DNA from: GCA-2688105 sp964499445
GTDB taxonomy: Bacteria > Chloroflexota > Dehalococcoidia > Dehalococcoidales > GCA-2688105
Reading direction: 5' to 3'
Assembly: GCA_964499445.1 (NCBI GenBank)
Contig: CAZCLE010000032.1
Location: 1-13,227, forward strand
DNA: 13,227 nt
Shown here: one piece after another, positions 5,361 through 12,996 of the stretch
Numbering within the stretch: position 1 is the stretch's first letter
Layout: every line of letters starts with the position of its first letter
Position numbers and translations under genes: made by a program
Notes under the pieces: model-generated
Seen by the model: the letters and a program-made list of their open reading frames with translations, nothing else
What the model was told of the DNA's origin: nothing
Database searches by the model: none

Positions 5361-8216
5361 CTATATCAGGCTTTTCACCAGCCGGAGGGCTTCATCTAAT
5401 CTACCTTTATCCTTACCACCTGCCTGACCTAATCGGGCATTGCCCCCACCACTGCCCCCGGTCACCCCGGCTACCTGCTTTACTATGTCGCCAGCATTAT
5501 AACCCTTAGCTGTTAAATCCGGGGTTACGGTGGCTAGGAAAAAGGGTTTATTTTCATAAACTGTACCCAGAACTATTACCGCACTTTTAAGCTTGTCTCT
5601 AATCAGGTCAGCCATTTCCCGTAGAATCTGAGAGCGAGTAGATGACACCTTAGCCACCAACAAGGTTACCCCGTTAACTACTTCCGCCTGACTTAGCAGA
5701 GACTCGGCTTCTTTTCTGGCCAGCTCCCTCTCCAGAGCCAGAGTCCGCTTGTGCTCCTTATCAAGCTCGGTGGCTATGCTGGACAGCTTATCCTGAATAT
5801 CTTCCGGTGTAGCGCCTATAGATTGGGCAGCCTTCTCCAGGCTGGATAACCGATGGGCAATAAGTGCCTCAGCACCTCTACCGGTAACGGCTTCAATGCG
5901 GCGTAGTCCGGCCCCGATGCTGCTTTCGCTGATGATGTAAAAGAAGCCTATCTCCCCGGTTGAGGCGACATGGGTACCGCCGCATAGCTCGGCGCTAATT
6001 ATCGGTTCACCAATTTTCATTACCCTGACTACATCGCCATATTTTTCATCAAATAAGGCTATAGCTCCTGCCTCTATAGCCTTTTTATACGGAAGCTCTT
6101 CGTCATATACTGCCAGATTGTGACGGATTTTTTCGTTGACAATATTGTTTACTTTATTTATTTCATCATCAGTCATTGCCGTTAGGTGGGAAAAGTCAAA
6201 CCTGAGTCGGTCTGGGGCTACTAACGACCCCCGTTGCTGGATATGCTCCCCCAATACCCGGCGAAGGGCTGCCTGAAGTAAATGGGTGGCGGTATGATTG
6301 CGGGCAATATCAAGTCGCCGCTCTCTATCAACCTCAGCCTCTACCCTATCGCCTACCTTAAAGCCACCCTCAATAACATATCCTTGATGGACAATAATAT
6401 CTGGTGGCACACGGATAGTATCGGTAACAATAAATTTACCTGACGGACTGCTTATCTGACCGGTATCACCCGCCTGCCCCCCCATCTCCCCATAGAAAGG
6501 GGTAGTCTCTAAAATCAGGCTTGCCTCCTGCCCCTCTTCTATCGTTTCTGTGGGGTTATTGCCAACCATGAGATTAATGATAACCGACCTGTACTTGAGG
6601 CTATCATAGCCAACAAACTCTGTCTTCATAGACTTAGGGTAAATTGTAATAGTCGTCTCAGCCAGTTTCTTCCAACCACCTGTCCGAGCCCTCTCCCGCT
6701 GTTTCTCCATTTCCTTCTCAAAGCCTTCCATGTCAACCGAAAAGCCTCGCCCAACAGCAATCTCTTTGGTTAATTCCACTGGAAACCCGTAGGTATCGTA
6801 GAGTGTAAATACTTCATAGCCAGAAACATCCTGACCCCAGCGCTCAAGCCTATCAAGAATGCCTTGGGCAGGTTCACCTAATTGACCACCTTCCTCTTCC
6901 AACTCTTCAAGAAAATCATGGGTCAATTGTGAAATCACCTCCGCAGCCATTTCTGCCCCAACTTGGCGTCCTGTTTCCCACCCCCCACCTACAAACCCAT
7001 ATTGTTCCAAAACCTTTGCCGCATTTTCAGATGCAGGTTTAAAATCTCGTAAGAATGGGACTAGGTCTGGTATTGTGCCTCGGTGAACCTCACGATAGTC
7101 CAGTAAGCCCCCAATAACCTCCAGCCCGGTACTGAGGGTCTCGTTGAATCTGGCTTCCTCAATCTCAATTACCTTAATAATGAAGTCCTGTCTCTGTACT
7201 ATTTCAGGGTAGATATGCCCCATCTGGGAAATAGTGGTCTTGGCTGGTTCAGCCAGGAACGGTTTATCTATTCCTAATCTTCGGCTAAAGAGGGCGGCGC
7301 GGCGCAACAGTCGGCGCAGCACATAACCACGCCCTTCGTTGCTGGGAATTACCCCGTCACCGATAAGAAAGGCAATCCCCCGGCTATGCTCAGCTATTAT
7401 TCGCATAGTATTATCTACTGCATCATCATCAACGCCATATTTTCTTCCAGCTAGCTCAGATATACACTCAATTAACGGGATGAAGAGGTCAATTTCATAG
7501 ACAGAGGTTTTGCCCTCCACTGCCGCCGCCGTTCTCTCCAGTCCCATGCCGGTATCAATATTAGGTTTGGGCAACAAGGTGCGCCGTCCTGCCGTGTCCT
7601 GATTATACTGGGTGAAGACCAGGTTCCAAATCTCGGAGAAACGACCACAATCACAACCCGGAGCGCAAGAAGCCCTCCCACAGCCAACCTCTTCCCCAAA
7701 GTCGTAGTGAATTTCACTGCACGGCCCGCAGGGTCCGGAATCACCGGCTGGCCCCCAGAAGTTATCCTCCTCGCCGAACCTCAATATCCTTTCCTCGGGC
7801 ACGCCTAGCTTTCGCCAGTGATGAAAAGATTCGTCATCATCAAGAAAGATAGTTATCCACAAGCGCTGTGGCGGAAGCTCCAACCATCGGGTAACAAATT
7901 CCCATGCCCAGTTGATGGCTTCTTGCTTAAAATAATCACCGATACTAAAGTTGCCCAGCATTTCAAAGAAGGTAAGATGGCCGGAGTCACCTACCACTTC
8001 AATATCAGTGGTGCGAAAGCACTTCTGACATGATGCCAAACGGGGATTTGGCGGCACTTCCTCGCCCAGATAGTAAGGCTTAAACTGTACCATACCGGCA
8101 CTGGTAAGTAGTAAAGTGGGGTCTCCCTGAGGTATCAACGAGGAGCTAGGAATGATTCTATGTCCCTTCTCCTCAAAGAATCTCAGAAATGCCGCTCGAA
8201 TTTCATCACTAGTCAT
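5361..8216 (-). CDS. alaS: Alanyl-tRNA synthetase
   Basis: Charges tRNA-Ala with alanine and clears mischarged Ser/Gly. It has 951 residues against about 875 usually. Class II catalytic domain: LLLTSAGMVQFKPYYLG (35-51), FEMLGNFSIGDYF (84-96), GPCGPCSEIHYDFG (161-174), a cysteine-rich knot (C179, C184, C188, C190), TGMGLER (222-228) and GYVLRRLLRRA (297-307). Editing domain: HTATH (641-645) and CGGTH (745-749) provide the four zinc ligands. A coiled-coil-like stretch (about 788-845) leads to the DHHA1/C-Ala domain ending with a GGSGGG...QAGG segment near 920-934. The extra length is an insertion of roughly 80 residues (about 376-462) in the tRNA-recognition region between the GLEVIGGLLD segment and FTLYDTYGFP. 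It is in frame, acidic near EELEEEGG, and has no intein-like signature. The ATG at 8216 has no ribosome binding site but a strong promoter ends 11 bases upstream, so translation is probably leaderless. Confidence 0.97.
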   Translation of the reverse strand: MTSDEIRAAFLRFFEEKGHRIIPSSSLIPQGDPTLLLTSAGMVQFKPYYLGEEVPPNPRLASCQKCFRTTDIEVVGDSGHLTFFEMLGNFSIGDYFKQEAINWAWEFVTRWLELPPQRLWITIFLDDDESFHHWRKLGVPEERILRFGEEDNFWGPAGDSGPCGPCSEIHYDFGEEVGCGRASCAPGCDCGRFSEIWNLVFTQYNQDTAGRRTLLPKPNIDTGMGLERTAAAVEGKTSVYEIDLFIPLIECISELAGRKYGVDDDAVDNTMRIIAEHSRGIAFLIGDGVIPSNEGRGYVLRRLLRRAALFSRRLGIDKPFLAEPAKTTISQMGHIYPEIVQRQDFIIKVIEIEEARFNETLSTGLEVIGGLLDYREVHRGTIPDLVPFLRDFKPASENAAKVLEQYGFVGGGWETGRQVGAEMAAEVISQLTHDFLEELEEEGGQLGEPAQGILDRLERWGQDVSGYEVFTLYDTYGFPVELTKEIAVGRGFSVDMEGFEKEMEKQRERARTGGWKKLAETTITIYPKSMKTEFVGYDSLKYRSVIINLMVGNNPTETIEEGQEASLILETTPFYGEMGGQAGDTGQISSPSGKFIVTDTIRVPPDIIVHQGYVIEGGFKVGDRVEAEVDRERRLDIARNHTATHLLQAALRRVLGEHIQQRGSLVAPDRLRFDFSHLTAMTDDEINKVNNIVNEKIRHNLAVYDEELPYKKAIEAGAIALFDEKYGDVVRVMKIGEPIISAELCGGTHVASTGEIGFFYIISESSIGAGLRRIEAVTGRGAEALIAHRLSSLEKAAQSIGATPEDIQDKLSSIATELDKEHKRTLALERELARKEAESLLSQAEVVNGVTLLVAKVSSTRSQILREMADLIRDKLKSAVIVLGTVYENKPFFLATVTPDLTAKGYNAGDIVKQVAGVTGGSGGGNARLGQAGGKDKGRLDEALRLVKSLI

Positions 8217-8227
8217 AGTCTCATATG

Positions 8228-8256
8228 ATTTTAGTGTAAGTCATACCAGCTGTCAA
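8228..8256 (-). promoter_or_regulatory. Sigma70-type promoter of alaS
   Basis: On the minus strand, TTGACA (8256-8251) is followed by a 17-base spacer and TAAAAT (8233-8228). This is a perfect -35, optimal spacing and a 5/6 -10 match. The alaS ATG begins 11 bases after the -10, so transcription should start about 4-5 bases before the ATG, leaving no room for a Shine-Dalgarno site. It lies in the 104-base gap after galU, so alaS has its own promoter even though galU is upstream on the same strand. Confidence 0.75.
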
Positions 8257-8320
8257 TGAACCGGTGGTTTATCAAAGAGAATAGGATATAAGGGATAGGG
8301 TTGCTAATCAATCTCAATAT

Positions 8321-9181
8321 TCAGAGGAGTTGACGCAAATACTCTCTCAGTTCCGGCCCGATATCAGGACGCTTTAACGCCAGAGCCACTGTCGCCTCCA
8401 GCCAGCCTAAAGGGGTGCCGGTATCATACCGCACTCCTTCAAATTCATAGGCATATATTGCCTGTTGGTTGAGTAACCACCGCAGAGCATCAGTAAGCTG
8501 AATTTCCTGATTTTTACCCGATGGAATGACCTTAAGGGCATCAAATATCTGGGGCATAAGGATATACCTGCCTACTACCCCCAGGTCAGAGAGAGCTTCT
8601 GCCGGCTCCGGTTTCTCGATCAGGCTAAGGACTTGACATATGCGCTCGGAGACCCTCTTGGGCTCAATGATGCCATACTTTATCGTGTTCTGGCGGCTAA
8701 TGCTCTCAACGGCTACGACATTAGTTCTATATTGCTCATAAACTTCTATCATCTGCTTTAATACCGGCACCTTACTATCAATAATGTCGTCGGGGAGTAA
8801 GACGGCGAAGGGCTCGTCGCCAATGATGCCCCTGGCGGTTAGGATGGCATGACCAAGACCCAGTTGTTCCTTCTGCCTGATATAGCAGATATCAACCAGG
8901 TTGGATAGCTCACGCATCTCTTGCAATAGCTTAGTTTCTCCTTTTTGCTCCAGGACATATTCTAGTTCAAAGGAGCGGTCAAAGTAGTCCTCAATAGCTC
9001 GCTTGCCCAGAGCGGTTATCATAACAATCTGCTCAATACCTGAGTTAATTGCCTCCTCCACTGAATACTGGATTAGCGGTTTATTTACCAGTGGCAGCAT
9101 CTCCTTGGGCTGAGACTTGGTAATAGGTAGGAACCTCGTTCCCCAACCAGCCGCAGTGATAATCGCTTTACGAACCTTCAT
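8321..9181 (-). CDS. galU: UTP-glucose-1-phosphate uridylyltransferase
   Basis: Makes UDP-glucose from UTP and glucose-1-phosphate in the cytoplasm. It has 286 residues, normal for bacterial GalU. The nucleotide-binding signature is AAGWGTRFLPITKSQPKEML (10-29), with Trp12 where Leu is usual and Lys26 conserved. Further motifs are GLGHAI (108-113), LPDD with the metal Asp (129-132), LIEKP (187-191), GRYILMP (204-210), NQEIQLTDAL (224-233) and YDTGTPLGWLEA (252-263; usually a DTGDKLGY-like segment). The ATG overlaps the stop of the upstream ROK kinase gene (ATGA, 9178-9181) and has GAGGAGG 5 bases upstream, so the two genes are translationally coupled. UDP-glucose is the donor for the GT20 enzyme nearby, so a link to trehalose synthesis is likely, besides envelope glycan uses. 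Confidence 0.95.
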   Translation of the reverse strand: MKVRKAIITAAGWGTRFLPITKSQPKEMLPLVNKPLIQYSVEEAINSGIEQIVMITALGKRAIEDYFDRSFELEYVLEQKGETKLLQEMRELSNLVDICYIRQKEQLGLGHAILTARGIIGDEPFAVLLPDDIIDSKVPVLKQMIEVYEQYRTNVVAVESISRQNTIKYGIIEPKRVSERICQVLSLIEKPEPAEALSDLGVVGRYILMPQIFDALKVIPSGKNQEIQLTDALRWLLNQQAIYAYEFEGVRYDTGTPLGWLEATVALALKRPDIGPELREYLRQLL

Positions 9182-10176
9182 CTTGTCCTCCTCGTCAGAC
9201 CTTGTTGACGGGCAAAGACAGCCGCCCCAATCACCCCAGCATCCTCTCCCAGCTGGGCAGGAACTATACGCACCGCCTGAGCCGGTAACTGGAAGGCTCT
9301 TTCCCTTACTACCCGCCTGGCTGGATTAAGCAGGCGGTCTCCCATTTTTGCCATCCCCCCACCAACAATAATCATTTCCGGATTAAAGATATTAACTAAG
9401 TTTACCATACCTACCCCGAGGTAGGTTGCTGCCTCAGCGATAACCTCCGCGGCTAGAGAGTCTCCACCCGCCGCCGCAACGTCGACCTTTTCCGCAGTGA
9501 TATCCTCTATCTTACCCGACACTATCTCGGTAAGAGAGGAGCTTCCCCCCTGGCTGATACGCCTTGCCGCTTCCCTAGCCACGGCGGTACCCGAGGCTAG
9601 CGTTTCCAAGCAGCCGATATTGCCGCAACTGCACCTTGGTCCATTAACATCAATGGTCATATGTCCAATCTCTCCAGCGCTACCACAGGCTCCAAGGTAT
9701 AACTCGCCATTAATGATAATCCCGCCACCAATGCCTGTGCTCACCGTAAGATAAATAAGGTTTCTTATCCCCTTCCCAGCGCCAAATTGATGCTCGCCCA
9801 AGGCAGCGGCACTGGCATCATTGATTAGGAAGGTGTTAACCCCGTATTTCTCCTTTACCGTATCCCTCAGCGGAATATTATGCCAGCCGGGAAGATTTGG
9901 GGATGAGGTTATTAGCCCCTGGTCGAAATCTATAGCCCCAGCCGCAGCCACGCTTATGCTATCCAGTTGGGATGAGTCCATACTTTTGCCACTGAGGAGG
10001 TGGTCTATAGCCGCAAGTATCCGGTTAATTACCGACGGTGGTCCCTCTTCAGCCAGGGTGAGACAGTATTCCTTAGTCAGTATCTGGCCTTGGTCAGAAA
10101 TGATAGCGGTAATTATCTTGGTACCGCCCAGGTCTACGGCTAAAACCGGGGGCTCCGGCTGTTTAATCTCTGGCAT
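9178..10176 (-). CDS. ROK family sugar kinase, probable glucokinase
   Basis: A 332-residue ROK protein that should phosphorylate glucose (or a related hexose) with ATP. The phosphate-binding loop DLGGTK is at 15-20, the catalytic base Asp120 is in LINDASAAALGE, the adenosine-side loop STGIGGGII is at 146-154, and the sugar-contacting GEIGH is at 168-172. The ROK zinc site is His172 plus C182-x-C184-x4-C189. A second glycine-rich segment, IIVGGGMAKMGD, is near 269-280. There is no N-terminal helix-turn-helix, so it is a kinase rather than a ROK repressor. Substrate specificity is inferred: its partners galU, otsB and the GT20 gene all use glucose derivatives, and glucose-6-phosphate is the acceptor needed for trehalose-6-phosphate. 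The ATG at 10176 lacks a clear ribosome binding site but is 12 bases after a -10 element. Confidence 0.92.
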   Translation of the reverse strand: MPEIKQPEPPVLAVDLGGTKIITAIISDQGQILTKEYCLTLAEEGPPSVINRILAAIDHLLSGKSMDSSQLDSISVAAAGAIDFDQGLITSSPNLPGWHNIPLRDTVKEKYGVNTFLINDASAAALGEHQFGAGKGIRNLIYLTVSTGIGGGIIINGELYLGACGSAGEIGHMTIDVNGPRCSCGNIGCLETLASGTAVAREAARRISQGGSSSLTEIVSGKIEDITAEKVDVAAAGGDSLAAEVIAEAATYLGVGMVNLVNIFNPEMIIVGGGMAKMGDRLLNPARRVVRERAFQLPAQAVRIVPAQLGEDAGVIGAAVFARQQGLTRRTR

Positions 10177-10188
10177 CTTTAAATATTA

Positions 10189-10217
10189 ACTTTAGCTTAT
10201 CTCAGCCGATTTGTCGA
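10189..10217 (-). promoter_or_regulatory. Promoter of the ROK kinase-galU operon
   Basis: On the minus strand, TCGACA (10217-10212) is separated by 17 bases from TAAAGT (10194-10189). The kinase ATG begins 12 bases after the -10, which would leave a 5' leader of only about 5 bases. The AT-rich run between the -10 and the ATG contains no Shine-Dalgarno site. Confidence 0.5.
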
Positions 10218-10225
10218 GCTTGGAG

Positions 10226-10254
10226 TTGACGAAAGCATATACACCTGTTAAATT
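10226..10254 (+). promoter_or_regulatory. Promoter of the otsB-like gene
   Basis: TTGACG (10226-10231), a 17-base spacer, then TAAATT (10249-10254). Six bases separate the -10 from the GTG start at 10261, so the expected transcription start coincides with the start codon and the mRNA is predicted to be leaderless. It is divergent from the kinase promoter in the same 84-base spacer; the two -35 boxes lie 8 bases apart, so the two directions may be regulated together. Confidence 0.65.
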
Positions 10255-10260
10255 TAGTTT

Positions 10261-11070
10261 GTGCCGTATGTCTTTGACCATTTGGATTTAATTGAAAAAC
10301 TCCTAAAGCGGTCTCCCTTTGGGCTTGTTACCGATGTTGATGGCACCATAAGCGAGACGGCTCCCACCCCACAACAAGCTGAGGTTTCCCCACTTTGCCG
10401 CCACTATTTGTCCCTCCTCAGTCAGCATCTAGCCCTGGTAGCCGCCATCTCAGGAAGACCGGCTGATGAAGTCAAGAATATGCTTAAAATTGATGGGGTG
10501 GTCTATATCGGTAATCATGGGCTGGAGCGATGGGTTGAGGGTCATTCCGAGTTTACCAGGGATGCCCAGGACTACCCTGAAGTAATTAAGACCGTCATCA
10601 GGGAATTAGCCCCGTCACTGTCTATAGAGGGTGTCAGGATAGAGGATAAGGGAATAACGGCTACCATTCACTATCGGCTTTGCCGTGAGCCCCGGTCAGT
10701 TGAGAAGATTATCCTGGCCAGGCTGCAAGATTCATCCCTGGCCAGAAGGTTACGGGTTATGCAGGGCAGGATGTCAATCAACCTTCTACCACCGGTAGAG
10801 GGAAACAAGGGTACGGCTGTCCTTGACCTGATACGAGAGTATAATCTGCAGAGCGGCATCTATCTGGGCGATGATATCACCGATATCGATGCCTTTAGAG
10901 CCATACATTCTGCTTCCCATAGTTCAGATTTTCAGGGTCTTGCCATCGGCATCATTAGCCAGGAGATATCGGCAAAGCTGGTAGCCGAAGCTGATTTTAC
11001 CCTGAACGGGGTAAATGATGTGGAGCGTTTTCTCAAGTGGATGTCTCAGACCGCTCTTGAACCAAGTTAG
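10261..11070 (+). CDS. otsB: Trehalose-6-phosphate phosphatase (HAD superfamily)
   Basis: Removes phosphate from trehalose-6-phosphate to give trehalose. It has 269 residues, typical of OtsB. HAD motif I is DVDGT with Asp25 (nucleophile) and Asp27; the usual family form is DYDGT, so Val26 is a small variation. Motif II is SGR at 64-66, followed by the OtsB-typical GNHG at 84-87. Motif III Lys183 is in the EGNKGTAV segment and motif IV is GDDITDIDAF (203-212) with Asp204, Asp205 and Asp208. The start is GTG at 10261, with no upstream Shine-Dalgarno but a promoter ending 6 bases before it. It converges with the GT20 gene, and its last 38 bases overlap that gene's 3' end in antisense. The trehalose-phosphate substrate is inferred from family motifs and the adjacent synthase; a related sugar-phosphate is possible. 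Confidence 0.9.
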   Translation: MPYVFDHLDLIEKLLKRSPFGLVTDVDGTISETAPTPQQAEVSPLCRHYLSLLSQHLALVAAISGRPADEVKNMLKIDGVVYIGNHGLERWVEGHSEFTRDAQDYPEVIKTVIRELAPSLSIEGVRIEDKGITATIHYRLCREPRSVEKIILARLQDSSLARRLRVMQGRMSINLLPPVEGNKGTAVLDLIREYNLQSGIYLGDDITDIDAFRAIHSASHSSDFQGLAIGIISQEISAKLVAEADFTLNGVNDVERFLKWMSQTALEPS

Positions 11071-12574
11071 TCGCATCCTCCAATAAGTGCAGAAGCCAGC
11101 AAGTCACATCCTCTTCTTCAATTGACCTTTTCAAAGCGGAGGCACGCTTATTCTTCTCATCGGCGGGCATGGTCAGTGCCGCATACAGGGCTTCCGTTGT
11201 CCCTTCTAAATCAGCCGGTGCCACTGCCAGAGCATGCTGCCCTAATTGCTCGTAGGCACCGACAGTTTCCGATAGTATCAGGACTCCGTCCCGATTATTA
11301 ACGGTGGGACCTTCCTTGGCGACAAGGTTCATCCCATCGATAACCGGGTTTACCAAAAGAGTATCGTAGAGGCGCATACCAGCTATAGCTTGCAGGTAAT
11401 TGTTCTCGTAAAAGTAATCTATAGGGTGCCATTCTTCAGTTCCATACTTACTATTTATGGCTTCTATAAGCTGAATGACCTCCTGCATATACCTCTGATA
11501 TGGCTTCAGATGAGCTCTGGTGGGAACCAGAAAAGCGATGAATTTCAACTTTCCCCGGAATTGGGGGTAGCGCTCAAGCAACGTATCAAAGGCTCTAAAG
11601 CCGCGAATGATATTCTTGCTGGGCTCAGCCCTATCGACACGAACTATAGTTTGCTCTCCACAGAGGGGACGCAATTTCTCTTCGTACTCCTTTACTGTCG
11701 CTAGAGAGGTCAGTTTTTTAAGACCGATAGCATCAACAGATACTGGATAGGCTTTAACCTGGACAACATGCTCATTTATCTGAACGGTTCGGTGTTCATA
11801 ATCTACCTCGGCTTCGTCAATAAATGCTTCACAGCACTGAAGGAAACTGCGCACATCTCGCTTGGTCTGCAAGCCTACAATATCAGCGGTGCATAAACTG
11901 CTGAGGATTCCCTGCCGCATATAACCCGGTAGCAGTTGCCAGTAGCACGGTGATGGCCAAGGAATGTGGATAAAGTGCTGAATTACCAGGCTTGGCACCC
12001 GGCTCCGAATATAAGCACTGACGAGGTAAAGGTGATAGTCGTTTAGGATTACTATGGGTAGTGGTTCACTTCCGGCGGCATCATCAATAACTGCTTGGCC
12101 AAAGGCTTGGTTCACCGGAACATAACCATTTTCCCAGGCATCCTGAACAGCTCGGTCTATGTTGGGGGTACGAGATGAACTCCACATGTAGTGTTGAAGG
12201 AACCAGAGAAGGGGATTGCAAATGACACTATAAAATTTGTGATACATGTTGCTGGGGCTGACCACAAAATGGAGATGTAAGTTATCACTGGCTGAGGGCA
12301 CTTTGAAACGCCCTCCTTGGGCTCTTCGTGCTACCTGCCTATCTCCTTCCCCCATAGCGCTAGCAATCCAGTCAAGCTCTACGTATTTGCTAAGGCTACT
12401 GAGAGCAGTGACTACCCCACCACTGCCACGCCGCGAGCGGAGTTGTCCGTCCTCGGTAAGATAATGTTCAACCGGTCCGCGGTTGCTGGCTAGAATTAGC
12501 CGCCGTTGCGACAATCTTTGGCTGCATAACTCTACCAGTCGTTGGGCACTGTTACTCTCTTGATTTGTTGCCAT
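11033..12574 (-). CDS. otsA: GT20 glycosyltransferase, trehalose-6-phosphate synthase-like
   Basis: Expected to join glucose from UDP-glucose to glucose-6-phosphate, giving trehalose-6-phosphate. It has 513 residues from the ATG at 12574. That start is chosen because GGGAGG lies 4 bases upstream; the frame is open to a TTG at 12601 but those nine codons contain the ribosome binding site. GT20 elements: ASNRGP (29-34), glycine loop RRGSGGVVTAL (48-58), LNDYHLYLV (177-185), FIHIPWPS (201-208), phosphate-binding Arg315 and Lys320 in VDRAEPSKNI, PTR with Arg353, and the DGMNLVAKEG sugar-nucleotide loop (413-422). The sequence is divergent from E. coli OtsA: SNRLP is replaced by SNRGP and the RLD-x-x-KG element by DRAEPSKN, so it belongs to another GT20 branch that also includes enzymes with other acceptors. 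The otsB-like neighbour favours trehalose-6-phosphate. Confidence 0.85.
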   Translation of the reverse strand: MATNQESNSAQRLVELCSQRLSQRRLILASNRGPVEHYLTEDGQLRSRRGSGGVVTALSSLSKYVELDWIASAMGEGDRQVARRAQGGRFKVPSASDNLHLHFVVSPSNMYHKFYSVICNPLLWFLQHYMWSSSRTPNIDRAVQDAWENGYVPVNQAFGQAVIDDAAGSEPLPIVILNDYHLYLVSAYIRSRVPSLVIQHFIHIPWPSPCYWQLLPGYMRQGILSSLCTADIVGLQTKRDVRSFLQCCEAFIDEAEVDYEHRTVQINEHVVQVKAYPVSVDAIGLKKLTSLATVKEYEEKLRPLCGEQTIVRVDRAEPSKNIIRGFRAFDTLLERYPQFRGKLKFIAFLVPTRAHLKPYQRYMQEVIQLIEAINSKYGTEEWHPIDYFYENNYLQAIAGMRLYDTLLVNPVIDGMNLVAKEGPTVNNRDGVLILSETVGAYEQLGQHALAVAPADLEGTTEALYAALTMPADEKNKRASALKRSIEEEDVTCWLLHLLEDATNLVQERSETST

Positions 12575-12654
12575 TTTGCCTCCCTGTTGGCTAGGCACCA
12601 AATATGGGACGAGGCAACAGGAACTAGCCGCTCTGCATCTAGAGACTATACTTT

Positions 12655-12678
12655 GCCAGGATAGGCGTCTTTCCTGGC
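12655..12678. repeat. Short inverted repeat between the dehydratase small subunit and the GT20 gene
   Basis: GCCAGGA (12655-12661) and TCCTGGC (12672-12678) form a 7-bp stem with a 10-base loop in the 128-base gap. It is a candidate weak terminator for the minus-strand dehydratase genes, but the following bases on that strand are not U-rich. The rest of the gap shows nothing I can identify. Confidence 0.3.
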
Positions 12679-12702
12679 TATAGACCTCTTCGTGCCTGTT
12701 CG

Positions 12703-12984
12703 TTATCTAGAAGGGGTGTAAGTTTCATCAGTATTGTGAGTGTGAACCCACTGACCCGGTTCGATGTCTTTACTGGCGCGACCGATTGTCTCGCCATACT
12801 TCATAATATCGCTTCCTTTAGCTATCTTGGTAAGGGCTGTTTTGTGCCCGAAGGGGATAGCCTCACTGGTCTTAATCTGCCTCGTCTCTGAACCGACTTT
12901 GTAAACGGCGTCTTCCCCTTTTTTAAGGTCTGAGACAGCGGTAACTACATTATCCTTCTCATTGACTAAAACCGCCTTGCCCAT
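12703..12984 (-). CDS. UxaA-family dehydratase small subunit (SAF domain)
   Basis: A 93-residue SAF-domain protein of the kind that forms the N-terminal part or small subunit of altronate/galactarate dehydratases and (S)-sulfolactate sulfo-lyase. Signatures are IPFGHKTAL (43-51), MKYGETIGRA (61-70) and the ending IEPGQWVHTHN (74-84), where the conserved HTHN is typical. The ATG at 12984 has AGGAGG 8 bases upstream, overlapping the end of the preceding gene. It follows the large subunit directly (stop at 12997), so the two are co-transcribed and probably form one enzyme that dehydrates a hydroxy-acid. The substrate (altronate, galactarate, sulfolactate or other) cannot be told from the sequence. 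Confidence 0.85.
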   Translation of the reverse strand: MGKAVLVNEKDNVVTAVSDLKKGEDAVYKVGSETRQIKTSEAIPFGHKTALTKIAKGSDIMKYGETIGRASKDIEPGQWVHTHNTDETYTPSR

Positions 12985-12996
12985 ATCATATACCTC

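Noticed and set aside
6825..7090. Intein or mobile insertion inside alaS
   Set aside because: The extra segment lacks a Cys/Ser splice start and a His-Asn end, is only about 80 residues, and carries no repeats at its borders, so an ordinary protein insertion is more likely.
7472..7744. Open frames in other phases over alaS and the other large genes
   Set aside because: They lie fully inside strongly conserved genes, have no recognisable domains and no ribosome binding sites, so they are shadows.
12575..12601. Longer GT20 start at TTG 12601
   Set aside because: The nine extra codons contain the GGGAGG ribosome binding site of the ATG at 12574 and show no conserved sequence.
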